From: Aurantiacibacter odishensis
GTDB taxonomy: Bacteria; Pseudomonadota; Alphaproteobacteria; Sphingomonadales; Sphingomonadaceae
Assembly: GCF_003605195.1 (NCBI RefSeq)
Contig: NZ_QYOS01000021.1
Location: forward strand, 124,001-188,000
DNA length: 64,000 nt
Direction of reading: 5' to 3'
Below, one piece after another: positions 8,304 through 15,937 of this stretch. A program made the position numbers and the translations under genes. A model generated the notes under the pieces. It did no database searches, had not been told where the DNA came from, and saw nothing but the letters and a program-made list of their open reading frames with translations. The stretch's first letter is position 1. Each line of letters starts with the position of its first letter.

Positions 8304-10013
8304 ATGCTTGATATCATCCGCCTGAAAACAGGCGCGCTGTTGCTCACGTTCTTGCTGGCCTTGGTATCTGCCGCACAGGCGCAGGACGGACGCACGGTCG
8401 CTGCCAGTTCGGAACCGTACGTCTACCAGGTCGAGCAGCTGCAGAACGGCGGTGGCTCCGGCACCCCGCTGGAACTCGATACGCCGATGGGCATGATCGA
8501 GACGTTCATGGCGGCAGGGGCGCAAGCAGACTGGCAGGCGGCCTCTGCAGCGATGGATTTTGCCAACGTCGATGCCGATGCGGGCGCGCGGCAGGAACTG
8601 GCGGCGCAGCTTTACGATCTGGTGCACCGATCCGTGTCGATAGAATGGGCGGACCTGCCCGACCGGCCCGACGCGGTCGATATCCTTGCCAGCGACAAGA
8701 ACCCCATGGCCGGCGTTGCGCGCCGTTCGATACGGCTGGCAACGCTGGACATGGACGGGCGGACTGTCCCCGTGCGCCTCGCCCGCGTGCAGGAACCGGG
8801 CGGAGAGCCGGTGTGGGTGTTCAGCCGCCAGACGGTCGCCAACGTGCCGCAGCTCTATGCCATTTACGGGCCCACGAAGTTCGAGCAATCGCTGCCGCCG
8901 ATGCTGCGCAAGCAGGCATTCTGGACGCTGGCCTGGTGGGAAGTGATCGCGCTGCCGCTGATACTGCTGCTGGGCGCGCTGGCCGCTGCGCTCACCTACC
9001 GCGCCATCGGGCATTTCCGTGACCGGATGGACGAGGACGGCAAGATTTTCGGTGTCTTGCAGGCCGTGCATCTTCCGGCAACGCTGCTGGCCTTCGCCGG
9101 GACATTCGCCCTCATCCGGGGCACTTTCTTCCGGCTGTCCGGTCCCGTCGCCGACCTGCTCAATCCCCTGCAGTTGCTCCTGATCATCGCAGCGGTGATC
9201 GGCATCATGCTTTCGGCGCTCGATTTCCTGTTCGATTTCGCCACAACGCGGCGCACCAGCAAGCTGGAAGCGCCGGAGAACAACGAGGACCGCAACTTCT
9301 ACACCAAGATGAGCGCGATCCGCCGCATCCTCACCGCCGTGCTGCTGCTGGCGGGCATCGGGTTCCTGCTGGTGGCCAGCAACATGTCAAACACGCTGGG
9401 CTTCTCGATAATCGCTTCTGCCGGGGTGCTGGGCCTGGTGCTGGTCTTCGCCGCGCGCAAGGTGCTGGGCGATATCATGGCCAGCGTGCAGATCGCCTTT
9501 GCCCGCAGCGCGCGGATTGGCGATGCCGTCTACTACGACGACCAGTGGTGCTACGTGGAGAAGATCGGCTTTACCCACCTGCGCCTGCGCAGCTGGGACG
9601 AGCGCCGCGTGATCGCACCTGTCAGCGCCTTCACCAGCGAGAGTTTCGAGAACTGGACCAAGCAGGACCCGAGCCTGATGGTGCATGTCGAGCTGGAGCT
9701 GGATCACCGCGCCGATGTGGATGCGCTACGCGGCCCGTTCCGCGAATTCGTCGAGAGCGACGAGGAGGTGATGGACCCCGACGATGCCGTTTGCGAGGTG
9801 GTGGGACACAAGGCCAATGCCATGATTGTGCGATTCATGGCGCGCGCGCAGGACCCCAAGGTCGGCTGGAAAATGCACTGCCGCCTGCGCGAACACATGC
9901 TCGCCGCCGCCGCCCGACTGGACGCCGGCGAAGGGAACGAACCCGGCCCCGCCTTCCTGCCCCGCGAACGCGAGGTGCGAATGGACCTGGCGGTGGAGGA
10001 GGAAGTGGGCTGA
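8304..10013 (+). CDS. MscS-family mechanosensitive ion channel
   Basis: 569 residues from the ATG preceded by GGGGAAG; an ATG at 8292 is possible. Residues 1-24 are a signal peptide. A periplasmic region of about 185 residues is followed by at least four membrane segments (for example VIALPLILLLGALAAALTY and LLIIAAVIGIMLSALDFLF), then the MscS pore and beta domain: GFSIIASAGVLGLVLVFAAR, KVLGDIMASVQIAF and GDAVYYDDQWCYVEKIG. The protein would open under membrane tension and release solutes. It is convergent with the next gene, with only 2 bp between stops. Confidence 0.85.
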   Translation: MLDIIRLKTGALLLTFLLALVSAAQAQDGRTVAASSEPYVYQVEQLQNGGGSGTPLELDTPMGMIETFMAAGAQADWQAASAAMDFANVDADAGARQELAAQLYDLVHRSVSIEWADLPDRPDAVDILASDKNPMAGVARRSIRLATLDMDGRTVPVRLARVQEPGGEPVWVFSRQTVANVPQLYAIYGPTKFEQSLPPMLRKQAFWTLAWWEVIALPLILLLGALAAALTYRAIGHFRDRMDEDGKIFGVLQAVHLPATLLAFAGTFALIRGTFFRLSGPVADLLNPLQLLLIIAAVIGIMLSALDFLFDFATTRRTSKLEAPENNEDRNFYTKMSAIRRILTAVLLLAGIGFLLVASNMSNTLGFSIIASAGVLGLVLVFAARKVLGDIMASVQIAFARSARIGDAVYYDDQWCYVEKIGFTHLRLRSWDERRVIAPVSAFTSESFENWTKQDPSLMVHVELELDHRADVDALRGPFREFVESDEEVMDPDDAVCEVVGHKANAMIVRFMARAQDPKVGWKMHCRLREHMLAAAARLDAGEGNEPGPAFLPREREVRMDLAVEEEVG

Positions 10014-10015
10014 AC

Positions 10016-11305
10016 CTAGCTTTCTGCTGCCAGGGCAGATGCGAGCGAGAGAACGCGGTCCGAACCGACTTCTCCTGCCAGCGCGTAGGCAAACGGTCCG
10101 CTTTCCCAGTAGGCCAGCGAACGGCCTTCGCGCGTCTCGAGCAAGGGCAGTTTCTCGGCCGGCGTTTCCGCCCGCGTCGCAAACATCGACACGCTCTCGC
10201 CAGCCGCCGTCTCCATCACCAGCGCCACGGCAGGGCCGTGATCGGACGGATAAACCTGCACATCTTTCAGCGCCCAGTCGGCAGGGATAGCAGGCAGATT
10301 TATACCCGTGGCGCTGGCGATCTCGCGCCGGTCCAGCAGCGGCGATTCGAGTTGCGAGGCCATGCGAAGGCGCGCCTGTGAGGCATGGTAGGAGGCGTCG
10401 GCTTCTTCGATGAAGGATGCAGCGCTTGCCGGTTGTTCGCCCACGGTGGCGTTGACGATCCAGCCCCCGGCGAAAGCCAGCGCCAGCATCGCCGCCCGCT
10501 GCCAGCCGACCGATCGAGCAGGCGCGGCCTTCTGCGGGAAGGCCACGACCTCGGCGCTGCGGCGCTTGCGGCCGACCAGCGTGCCCTTCGTGCTGCCCGC
10601 CACACGCTCGAAATCGATCTGCGGCCAGCGTTCGCGCCAGCGCCGCGCGACGATCCGCTCTCCCGGCCGCGCGCCGTCGTCCAGCAGGACGATGGCTCCG
10701 GGCGAAAGGCGCTCGAACAGGCAATCCGCCGCCCCGCGAACGAAAGGATGGACGGACCACGGCGGCCCGTCGATGATGAGCAGGTCAATGGTGTCAGGCA
10801 GGTTCGACAGGTCGTACCACCGGCCCGGCCAGCCCGGTACGCTGGCGGTCAGCGGAGCGTGAGCCATTCGCGCATTCGCACCTTCCTCGGCCAGCCATTC
10901 TCTCGTTGCCTGAACGAAGCCCGCGTGCTGGTCATAGCTGTGCAGTGTGCCGCCGCCGTTCTGTTCCAGCGCCTTCGCGCAGACGAGCGAGGTTGCCCCG
11001 GCCCCCAGCTCGACCACGTTGGCAGGACGCAGTTCTTCCACCGCGTCCACGATGCGATGCAGGAAGCCGGTGTCCGCCTTCCAGCTGCCGAGGTTCGGCA
11101 AGGCATCCTCGCGCAGGCCCACGCGTTCCAGCAGGCGGCGCTTCTCGGCCTTGCGCCCGCCCCACAGGCTGAACAGCAGCCACGGCCATCCGATTGCACC
11201 GAACGCCAGCCGATAGGCCATGTCGGAGGCTGGGGTGCTCGAAGCGGGCGCCTCGTCCTCGTCGCTGGCGAGGGAGAAAAGCGGCGTGGTGTTGCGAGAG
11301 GTCAT
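10016..11305 (-). CDS. SAM methyltransferase fused to an anti-sigma-like periplasmic domain
   Basis: 429 residues in one uninterrupted frame with two unlike halves. Residues about 75-245 are a class I methyltransferase: VVELGAGATSLVCAKAL (SAM motif I, 96-112), IDLLIIDGPPW (172-182) and IVLLDDGARPGER (204-216). A basic linker leads to one membrane segment at about 268-286 (AAMLALAFAGGWIVNATV). Residues 296-429 resemble the periplasmic part of sphingomonad anti-sigma factors: FIEEADASYHASQARLRM, then ATGINLPAIPADWALKDVQ, YPSDHGP and YWESGPFAYALAG. The usual cytoplasmic sigma-binding segment is absent and the methyltransferase stands in its place. No ECF sigma gene is adjacent. The domain calls are from recognition of pattern, not alignment. 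Confidence 0.65.
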   Translation of the reverse strand: MTSRNTTPLFSLASDEDEAPASSTPASDMAYRLAFGAIGWPWLLFSLWGGRKAEKRRLLERVGLREDALPNLGSWKADTGFLHRIVDAVEELRPANVVELGAGATSLVCAKALEQNGGGTLHSYDQHAGFVQATREWLAEEGANARMAHAPLTASVPGWPGRWYDLSNLPDTIDLLIIDGPPWSVHPFVRGAADCLFERLSPGAIVLLDDGARPGERIVARRWRERWPQIDFERVAGSTKGTLVGRKRRSAEVVAFPQKAAPARSVGWQRAAMLALAFAGGWIVNATVGEQPASAASFIEEADASYHASQARLRMASQLESPLLDRREIASATGINLPAIPADWALKDVQVYPSDHGPAVALVMETAAGESVSMFATRAETPAEKLPLLETREGRSLAYWESGPFAYALAGEVGSDRVLSLASALAAES

Positions 11306-11422
11306 GGAATTGGGTCCGGAGCAGCTATGCGCGCAGGGTGGGCCCGGCGCTGGTAGAATCGAACGCGCCTGTTAGCCAACGGATTCTCGCCCAGTCATGA
11401 ATGGCGGATATTGAACGGCCGG

Positions 11423-11752
11423 TCAGAACCCCTGCGCGTCGTTGCTGTCGCTGGGAATGCGCACTTCGAGGCCGTCCAACTCTTCGGTCAGCAGGATCTG
11501 GCAGGACAGGCGGCTGGTGGCGTGAACGTCGGCGGCAAGGTCGAGCATGTCCTCCTCGTCCTCCACCGCTTCGGGCAATTTGCCGAACCATTCGCGCGCC
11601 ACGATCACGTGGCAGGTGGAGCACGCCATCTGCCCCTCGCACGTGCCTTCCAGCGGCATACCCGCGGCCTGGCCGACTTCCAGCAGCCGGTCGCCGGGGG
11701 AAGCTTCTGCCTCAACCCTTTCGCCCTTGCGTGTAATGAAGGTGACTTTGAT
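11423..11752 (-). CDS. [2Fe-2S] ferredoxin, adrenodoxin/ISC type
   Basis: 109 residues if translation begins at an ATC codon (11752-11750). The cluster ligands follow C-x5-C-x2-C-x36-C: C38, C44, C47, C84, as in vertebrate-type/ISC ferredoxins. The reading frame contains no ATG, GTG or TTG between the upstream stop and an internal ATG at 11659, and starting there would delete the first beta-hairpin (KVTFITRKGERVEAE). AAGGA at 11765-11761 lies 8 nt before the ATC. It directly follows the cysteine desulfurase gene (stop 11760-11758), so it probably supplies electrons for Fe-S assembly. Confidence 0.8.
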   Translation of the reverse strand: MKVTFITRKGERVEAEASPGDRLLEVGQAAGMPLEGTCEGQMACSTCHVIVAREWFGKLPEAVEDEEDMLDLAADVHATSRLSCQILLTEELDGLEVRIPSDSNDAQGF

Positions 11753-11757
11753 GGCGT

Positions 11758-12831
11758 CTATCCTTGCTGCGATGCAGCATTGATAAGCTTTTCGGCGGCC
11801 AGTTCAAGCTGCTCCATGCTGGTGTAGCGCCCGAAGCCCAGCCGGATGGAGCTTTTTGCCTTCTTCGCGCTCAGCCCGATGGCCTGGAGCACGTGGCTGG
11901 GCCTGCCCGATCCGCTGGCGCAGGCCGAGCCTGCCGAGAACATCACGTCGCGGCAGTCCGACATCAGGCGCGCCACGTCCAATCCCTTGCGGCGGATATT
12001 GAGATTGCCGTGCCAGCGCGCTTCCGCGCTGCCGTTCAGCTCCCAGTCCGCGAACAGTTCGCGCGCGCGGTGCCACAGCGCCTCGACGTGGGCGGCATCG
12101 TCCTCCATCCGCTCCTTCGCCACCATGGCCGCCGCGCCGAAGCCTGCGCACAGAGCCGGGCTAAGCGTGCCTGAGCGAATATTCGCCTCCTGGCCGCCGC
12201 CGGTCTGTTGCGGTTCGAGTTCGATACCGTTCCTCACCCACAGCGCGCCGATGCCCTTGGGGCCGTGAATCTTGTGCGCGGAAACGGCGATCATGTCCGC
12301 GCCTGCCAGCGGCATCTTGCCATAGGCCTGCACCGCGTCGCACAGGTAAAGCGCGCCCGCTTCCTTCGCCTTGCGATGGAATTCCACCGTGGGCTGGATC
12401 ACGCCGATCTCGTTGTTCACCTGCATCACGCAGACGAGCTTGGTGTCGTTCGGAATGTCCTGCTTCACGTTGCACTGCCCGTCCTTGGCGACGTTCAGTT
12501 CGTGCGCCTTGCCAATGGCGTGGGCGGTATCGAGCACGGCGGCATGTTCGATGGCGGACACGCTGATCGCGCCCTTGCCGGGGCACCCGCGCATGGCGAG
12601 ATTGATCGCCTCGGTCGCGCCGCTGGTGAAGATCACCTGCCCGTTCGGCGGAAACAGCGCCGCCACCCTGTCCCGCGCGAGGTCTATCGCCGCGGCGGCT
12701 TGCCTGCCCATGCGGTGCGGAGAGTGCGGATTGCCGAACGCGGTGCCATCAGGCCCGTCGAGCCATTGCAGCATGGCATCGCGCGCTTCGGGCGCGAGGG
12801 GAGTGGTTGCCTGGTAGTCGAGGTAGATCAC
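11758..12831 (-). CDS. cysteine desulfurase (NifS/IscS family), second of a pair
   Basis: 357 residues. Class V aminotransferase fold: YLDYQATTPLAP at the N-terminus, the PLP lysine K187 in VSAHKIHGPKGIGALW, and the sulfur-accepting cysteine C304 in FSAGSACASGSGR. The S-x-S-A-C-x-S-G-x-G-x-P loop is close to the IscS type. It converts cysteine to alanine and passes persulfide sulfur to Fe-S or tRNA thiolation pathways. It lies between an upstream paralogue (100 bp away, with an inverted repeat between) and the ferredoxin gene. No scaffold (iscU) or chaperone gene is present nearby. Confidence 0.88.
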   Translation of the reverse strand: MIYLDYQATTPLAPEARDAMLQWLDGPDGTAFGNPHSPHRMGRQAAAAIDLARDRVAALFPPNGQVIFTSGATEAINLAMRGCPGKGAISVSAIEHAAVLDTAHAIGKAHELNVAKDGQCNVKQDIPNDTKLVCVMQVNNEIGVIQPTVEFHRKAKEAGALYLCDAVQAYGKMPLAGADMIAVSAHKIHGPKGIGALWVRNGIELEPQQTGGGQEANIRSGTLSPALCAGFGAAAMVAKERMEDDAAHVEALWHRARELFADWELNGSAEARWHGNLNIRRKGLDVARLMSDCRDVMFSAGSACASGSGRPSHVLQAIGLSAKKAKSSIRLGFGRYTSMEQLELAAEKLINAASQQG

Positions 12832-12847
12832 TACAAACCCTTTTAAA

Positions 12848-12929
12848 CCGAACGGGCTGAGCTTGTCGAAGCCCTGCTTTTCCCGTTCACTAAAGAAGGA
12901 CAGCCCTTCGACAGGCTCAGGGCGGTCGG
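12848..12929. repeat. sphingomonad-type intergenic inverted repeat
   Basis: Two arms of about 29 bp in opposite orientation, 12848-12876 and 12901-12929, share the core CTGAGC(T/C)TGTCGAAG. They are separated by 24 bp. I recall this core as a frequent intergenic repeat in Sphingomonadales genomes. It lies between the two cysteine desulfurase genes and could fold into a long hairpin in the transcript. Confidence 0.75.
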
Positions 12930-12930
12930 A

Positions 12931-14016
12931 TCAGAGAAGCGACTTCCAAGCCTGCGCAAAGGCATCAAGTTCCTCTGCCGTGGTGTTCCAGCCAAGCGAG
13001 ACGCGGATAGTGCGGCTGGCGACATCATCGGGCACACCAAAGGCATCGAGCACCCGGCTTTTCTTGAGCGTGCCGGACGAGCAAGCACTACCTGCCGAAA
13101 CGGCAAAACCCGTCGCATCCAGCCGGATCAGCAGCGCCTGCGCGCTCAAGCTGGGATGCGCTACCGAATAGATATGCGAGGCCTGCAAGCCCGGCATCAG
13201 AACCTCACCCCCGGAATAAAGCGCGTTCTTGAAATCGAATTGCTGCTCTACCGTGGTGGCCCAACGTTCGATCCCACCACATTCAAGCGCCGCAGCCATA
13301 CCCATGATTGCAGGGAGGTTCTCGGTTCCCCGGCGATATCCGCGTTCGTGGCCGCCGCTGGGTTTCAGCAGGGCATAGTCCCTGACCAGCAACGCGCCGA
13401 TCCCTATCGGCCCGCCGAACTTGTGCGCTGCCACGATGGCCATGTCCGCGCCGTCAGGGATGGGATACTTGCCGGCACTCTGCGCGCAATCGACCAGCAG
13501 CAGACCATTGGCATCGTGGACCGTCTGCGCCACCTTTGTTATATTCTGGATCGTCCCCGTCTCTGAATTGACGTGTTGGACCGCGACGAGCGTCCTGTTC
13601 TCTCCGCCAGTCTCGAGCACGGCAGACGGCTCGCAAGCCTGCGCCACAAAGGTGAGATCGACTTCACCATCCTCGCCAATCGGAATCTCGGTCTCGCCCT
13701 CACCAACGTAGCGGTGCAGGGCATCGTGTTCGACCGCGCTGATTGCGGTGTGAATTGTCTGCGCCTGTCCAAAGGCCAGCGCCGCCGCCTCGCTCGCGCC
13801 CGAGGTGAAGATCAGTTCGCCGTCCCAGCCAAGCGCCGCCTTGCACCGCGCCCGCGCATCTTCCAGCGCCGCCTTTGCCTTGCGCCCTTCGCCATGGGGT
13901 GAGGACGGGTTGGCCCAGATTGCAAAGCCCTCTTCCACCGCAGCTTTCGCTTCGGGGCGCAGCGGAGTCGTGGCGGCGTGATCGAGATAGATGCGCTGGT
14001 CTGGCACGGCGCTCAC
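12931..14016 (-). CDS. cysteine desulfurase (NifS/IscS family), first of a pair
   Basis: 361 residues. IYLDHAATTPLRPEA at the N-terminus, PLP lysine K199 in VAAHKFGGPIGIGALL, and active cysteine C312 in SAGSACSSGTLKKSRVL. The sequence is clearly divergent from its downstream neighbour: about the first 200 residues share only motifs, and the cysteine loop is SSG-T rather than ASGSG. The pair therefore is not a recent duplication. Likely role: sulfur mobilisation for Fe-S clusters or thio-cofactors, in one operon with the second desulfurase and the ferredoxin. Confidence 0.87.
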   Translation of the reverse strand: MSAVPDQRIYLDHAATTPLRPEAKAAVEEGFAIWANPSSPHGEGRKAKAALEDARARCKAALGWDGELIFTSGASEAAALAFGQAQTIHTAISAVEHDALHRYVGEGETEIPIGEDGEVDLTFVAQACEPSAVLETGGENRTLVAVQHVNSETGTIQNITKVAQTVHDANGLLLVDCAQSAGKYPIPDGADMAIVAAHKFGGPIGIGALLVRDYALLKPSGGHERGYRRGTENLPAIMGMAAALECGGIERWATTVEQQFDFKNALYSGGEVLMPGLQASHIYSVAHPSLSAQALLIRLDATGFAVSAGSACSSGTLKKSRVLDAFGVPDDVASRTIRVSLGWNTTAEELDAFAQAWKSLL

Positions 14017-14113
14017 GTAACAATTGCGAAAATCGGCATAATCCCTATATAGCCGCCACCTTGTGCCGCGCTACCCGCAGGCGCCCAACATTCCAGCAGA
14101 GCAACAAACGCCC

Positions 14114-14770
14114 ATGCCTCACGTTATCTTCCCCGGCCCAGAGGGTCGTCTCGAAGGCCGTTTCTCCCCCGCCCCGCGCCCCCGCGCACCTGTCGCCATG
14201 ATCCTGCACCCGCACAGCCAGGGCGGCGGCACGATGAACGACCGGATCGTGCAGCAGCTCTACAAGAACTTCGTCGGACGCGGCTTTGCCACCCTGAGGT
14301 TCAATTTCCGCGGTGTCGGCAAGAGCCAGGGCAGCTTCGACAACGGTATCGGTGAACTGTCCGATGCGGCGAGCGCGCTCGACTGGGTGCAGCAGATCCA
14401 TCCCGAAGCGCAGACCACCTGGGTCGCCGGCGTATCCTTCGGCGCGCTGATCGGGATGCAATTGCTGATGCGCCGCCCGGAAATCCGCGGCTTCATCTCC
14501 ATCGCGCCGCCTGCGAACATGTACGATTTCTCGTTCCTCGCGCCTTGCCCCGCATCGGGCATCTTCATCCAGGGCACGGCGGACACCGTGGTGCAGCCGC
14601 AATCGGTGCAGAAGCTGGTCGACAAGCTGCGCACGCAGAAGCACATCACGATCCACCACGACGAGATTCCGCGTGCCAACCACTTCTTCGAGAACGAGCA
14701 GGAAGAACTGATGAAGTCGGTCGACAACTACCTCGACTTCCGCCTCGATCCGAGCTGCCCGATCACCTGA
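14114..14770 (+). CDS. alpha/beta hydrolase of the short serine-hydrolase type
   Basis: 218 residues from ATG (MPHVIFPGPEG). The pattern HPHSQGGGTMNDRIVQQLY, then FATLRFNFRGVGKSQGSFD, then the nucleophile elbow AGVSFGALIGMQ (G-x-S-x-G) and the late HHDEIPRANHFF with the catalytic histidine defines a conserved alphaproteobacterial family of cytoplasmic hydrolases related to dienelactone hydrolases. The substrate is unknown. It is divergent from the cysteine desulfurase operon and ends in a strong terminator. Confidence 0.82.
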   Translation: MPHVIFPGPEGRLEGRFSPAPRPRAPVAMILHPHSQGGGTMNDRIVQQLYKNFVGRGFATLRFNFRGVGKSQGSFDNGIGELSDAASALDWVQQIHPEAQTTWVAGVSFGALIGMQLLMRRPEIRGFISIAPPANMYDFSFLAPCPASGIFIQGTADTVVQPQSVQKLVDKLRTQKHITIHHDEIPRANHFFENEQEELMKSVDNYLDFRLDPSCPIT

Positions 14771-14797
14771 TCTGGCACATCTTCAAAGGCTTGCAAT

Positions 14798-14832
14798 ACG
14801 CGCGTCGAAGCTTCGGTTCCGACGCGCGTTTT
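14798..14832 (+). terminator. Rho-independent terminator
   Basis: 10-bp stem ACGCGCGTCG (14798-14807) / CGACGCGCGT (14820-14829), 12-nt loop, T-run at 14829-14832. It ends the hydrolase transcript. Confidence 0.85.
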
Positions 14833-14879
14833 CGTTGGGTCTTGCAATTCCCCGCCAAATATGTGACAGTATAACATGA

Positions 14880-14899
14880 CTCACTCGCGAAAGAGTGAG
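14880..14899 (+). promoter_or_regulatory. leader hairpin before the TonB-type gene
   Basis: CTCACTC (14880-14886) and GAGTGAG (14893-14899) form a perfect 7-bp stem with loop GCGAAA. It ends just ahead of the AAGAGGAAG ribosome binding region of the gene at 14922. There is no T-run. It may stabilise the message or serve as an operator. Confidence 0.4.
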
Positions 14900-14921
14900 C
14901 ATCGGGAAGAGGAAGAGCAAT

Positions 14922-15605
14922 ATGTCCTACACCAACGCCACAGTCAGCCCTGCGGCCCGCCTGCGCGCGGCGACGGGGGTAATCGCCCTCCATGCCCTTG
15001 TCGGCGCTGGCGTGATCGCCGGTCTCAGCATCACCGGCGTGATCCCCACGGAAGATAAGGGCCTGATATCCTACTTCACGCCGGAAACCGTGCCACCCCC
15101 GCCCCCGCCGGAGCCGGTAGCACAACCGCAGGAACAGGCCTTTGCCCCCGTCACCGCGCCGCAGCCGCCGATCGAACTCGATCGCACCGCGCCTGTCGAG
15201 GCCGAGCCTGTCACACCCAATATCTCCGACCAGGTCGTGCTGAAGCCCACGCCCGAATTCGTCGAGATACCCGGTCCCGTGGTAACGCCCAGCGTCGCCC
15301 CCGCCATCGAACCGGTGCCCGCACGCCCGCGCAATGGCCCGGCAGGCTGGATCACCACCAACGACTATTCCCGCAGCGACCTGACCCGCGAACGCGAGGG
15401 CACGGCAAGCTATCGCCTTGTGATCGGCAGCGACGGGCGGGTGGATGCCTGCGAGATCACGCGCAGCAGCGGCCACTCCACGCTGGATCGCAACACCTGC
15501 CGTCTGCTGGAAAGCCGCGCCCGCTTCGATGCGGCGACGAACAACAAGGGTGAGCGGACGGTCGGCACCTATTCCGGCTCCGTCACCTGGCAGATACCGG
15601 ACTGA
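14922..15605 (+). CDS. TonB-family energy transducer protein
   Basis: 227 residues. A single N-terminal membrane anchor at about residues 18-40 (GVIALHALVGAGVIAGLSI) is followed by a proline-rich linker (PPPPPPEPVAQPQ) that would span the periplasm, and a C-terminal TonB domain with YRLVIGSDGRVDACEITRSS and a conserved Cys pair (C184, C200 approx.). TonB-type proteins pass ion-gradient energy to outer membrane receptors. No exbB, exbD or receptor gene is nearby. The start is supported by AGAGGAAG 10 nt before the ATG. Confidence 0.83.
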   Translation: MSYTNATVSPAARLRAATGVIALHALVGAGVIAGLSITGVIPTEDKGLISYFTPETVPPPPPPEPVAQPQEQAFAPVTAPQPPIELDRTAPVEAEPVTPNISDQVVLKPTPEFVEIPGPVVTPSVAPAIEPVPARPRNGPAGWITTNDYSRSDLTREREGTASYRLVIGSDGRVDACEITRSSGHSTLDRNTCRLLESRARFDAATNNKGERTVGTYSGSVTWQIPD

Positions 15606-15626
15606 TCGGCCCCGGGAGAGGCCGGA

Positions 15627-15860
15627 TTACTCCTGCCCGGCCTCTTCCTCGGCCACGGCGCTGTCCGCTGCCTCAATCGGCGTTTGTCCGCCGTCCATCG
15701 GCACCAGCCAGATTGCCACGTTGGCGAACATGACAAAGGCCAGCACCGCCATCAGCAGCGCCTGCTTCGTGATCCCCTTGCGCCACAGAACGAAAGCCCC
15801 TGCGGCAAGGGCAATGGCGGCCAGGAGGATGATCGAGATGACAAGGTCGAACATGATCAC
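15627..15860 (-). CDS. small two-helix membrane protein, function unknown
   Basis: 77 residues. Two hydrophobic segments, about 4-26 (FDLVISIILLAAIALAAGAF) and 33-53 (KQALLMAVLAFVMFANVAIW), are joined by a short basic turn (WRKGITK); the C-terminus is acidic (DSAVAEEEAGQE). The basic turn would place both ends outside the cytoplasm. It is convergent with the TonB-type gene and divergent from the DUF885 gene. No family recognised. Confidence 0.6.
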   Translation of the reverse strand: MIMFDLVISIILLAAIALAAGAFVLWRKGITKQALLMAVLAFVMFANVAIWLVPMDGGQTPIEAADSAVAEEEAGQE

Positions 15861-15937
15861 TCTCTAGCTTCCGTCCCTGTGTGTCGCCAGCGCTATCATG
15901 CTTGACTGATACGGTTGCATCGGCAACCACCTGTTCC

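Noticed and set aside
11325-11400. tRNA-like stretch between the methyltransferase fusion and the ferredoxin gene, with GTTCGATTC and a CTGTTAG-like loop
   Set aside because: The T-arm and anticodon stems do not pair beyond one or two bases and no acceptor stem closes the fold.
12848-12929. CRISPR-like or insertion sequence remnant
   Set aside because: Only two arms in inverted orientation, no spacers, no transposase frame; fits an intergenic repeat better.
14842-14875. Sigma-70 promoter before the TonB-type gene (TTGCAA and TATAAC)
   Set aside because: The spacing is 22 bp, too long for a standard promoter.
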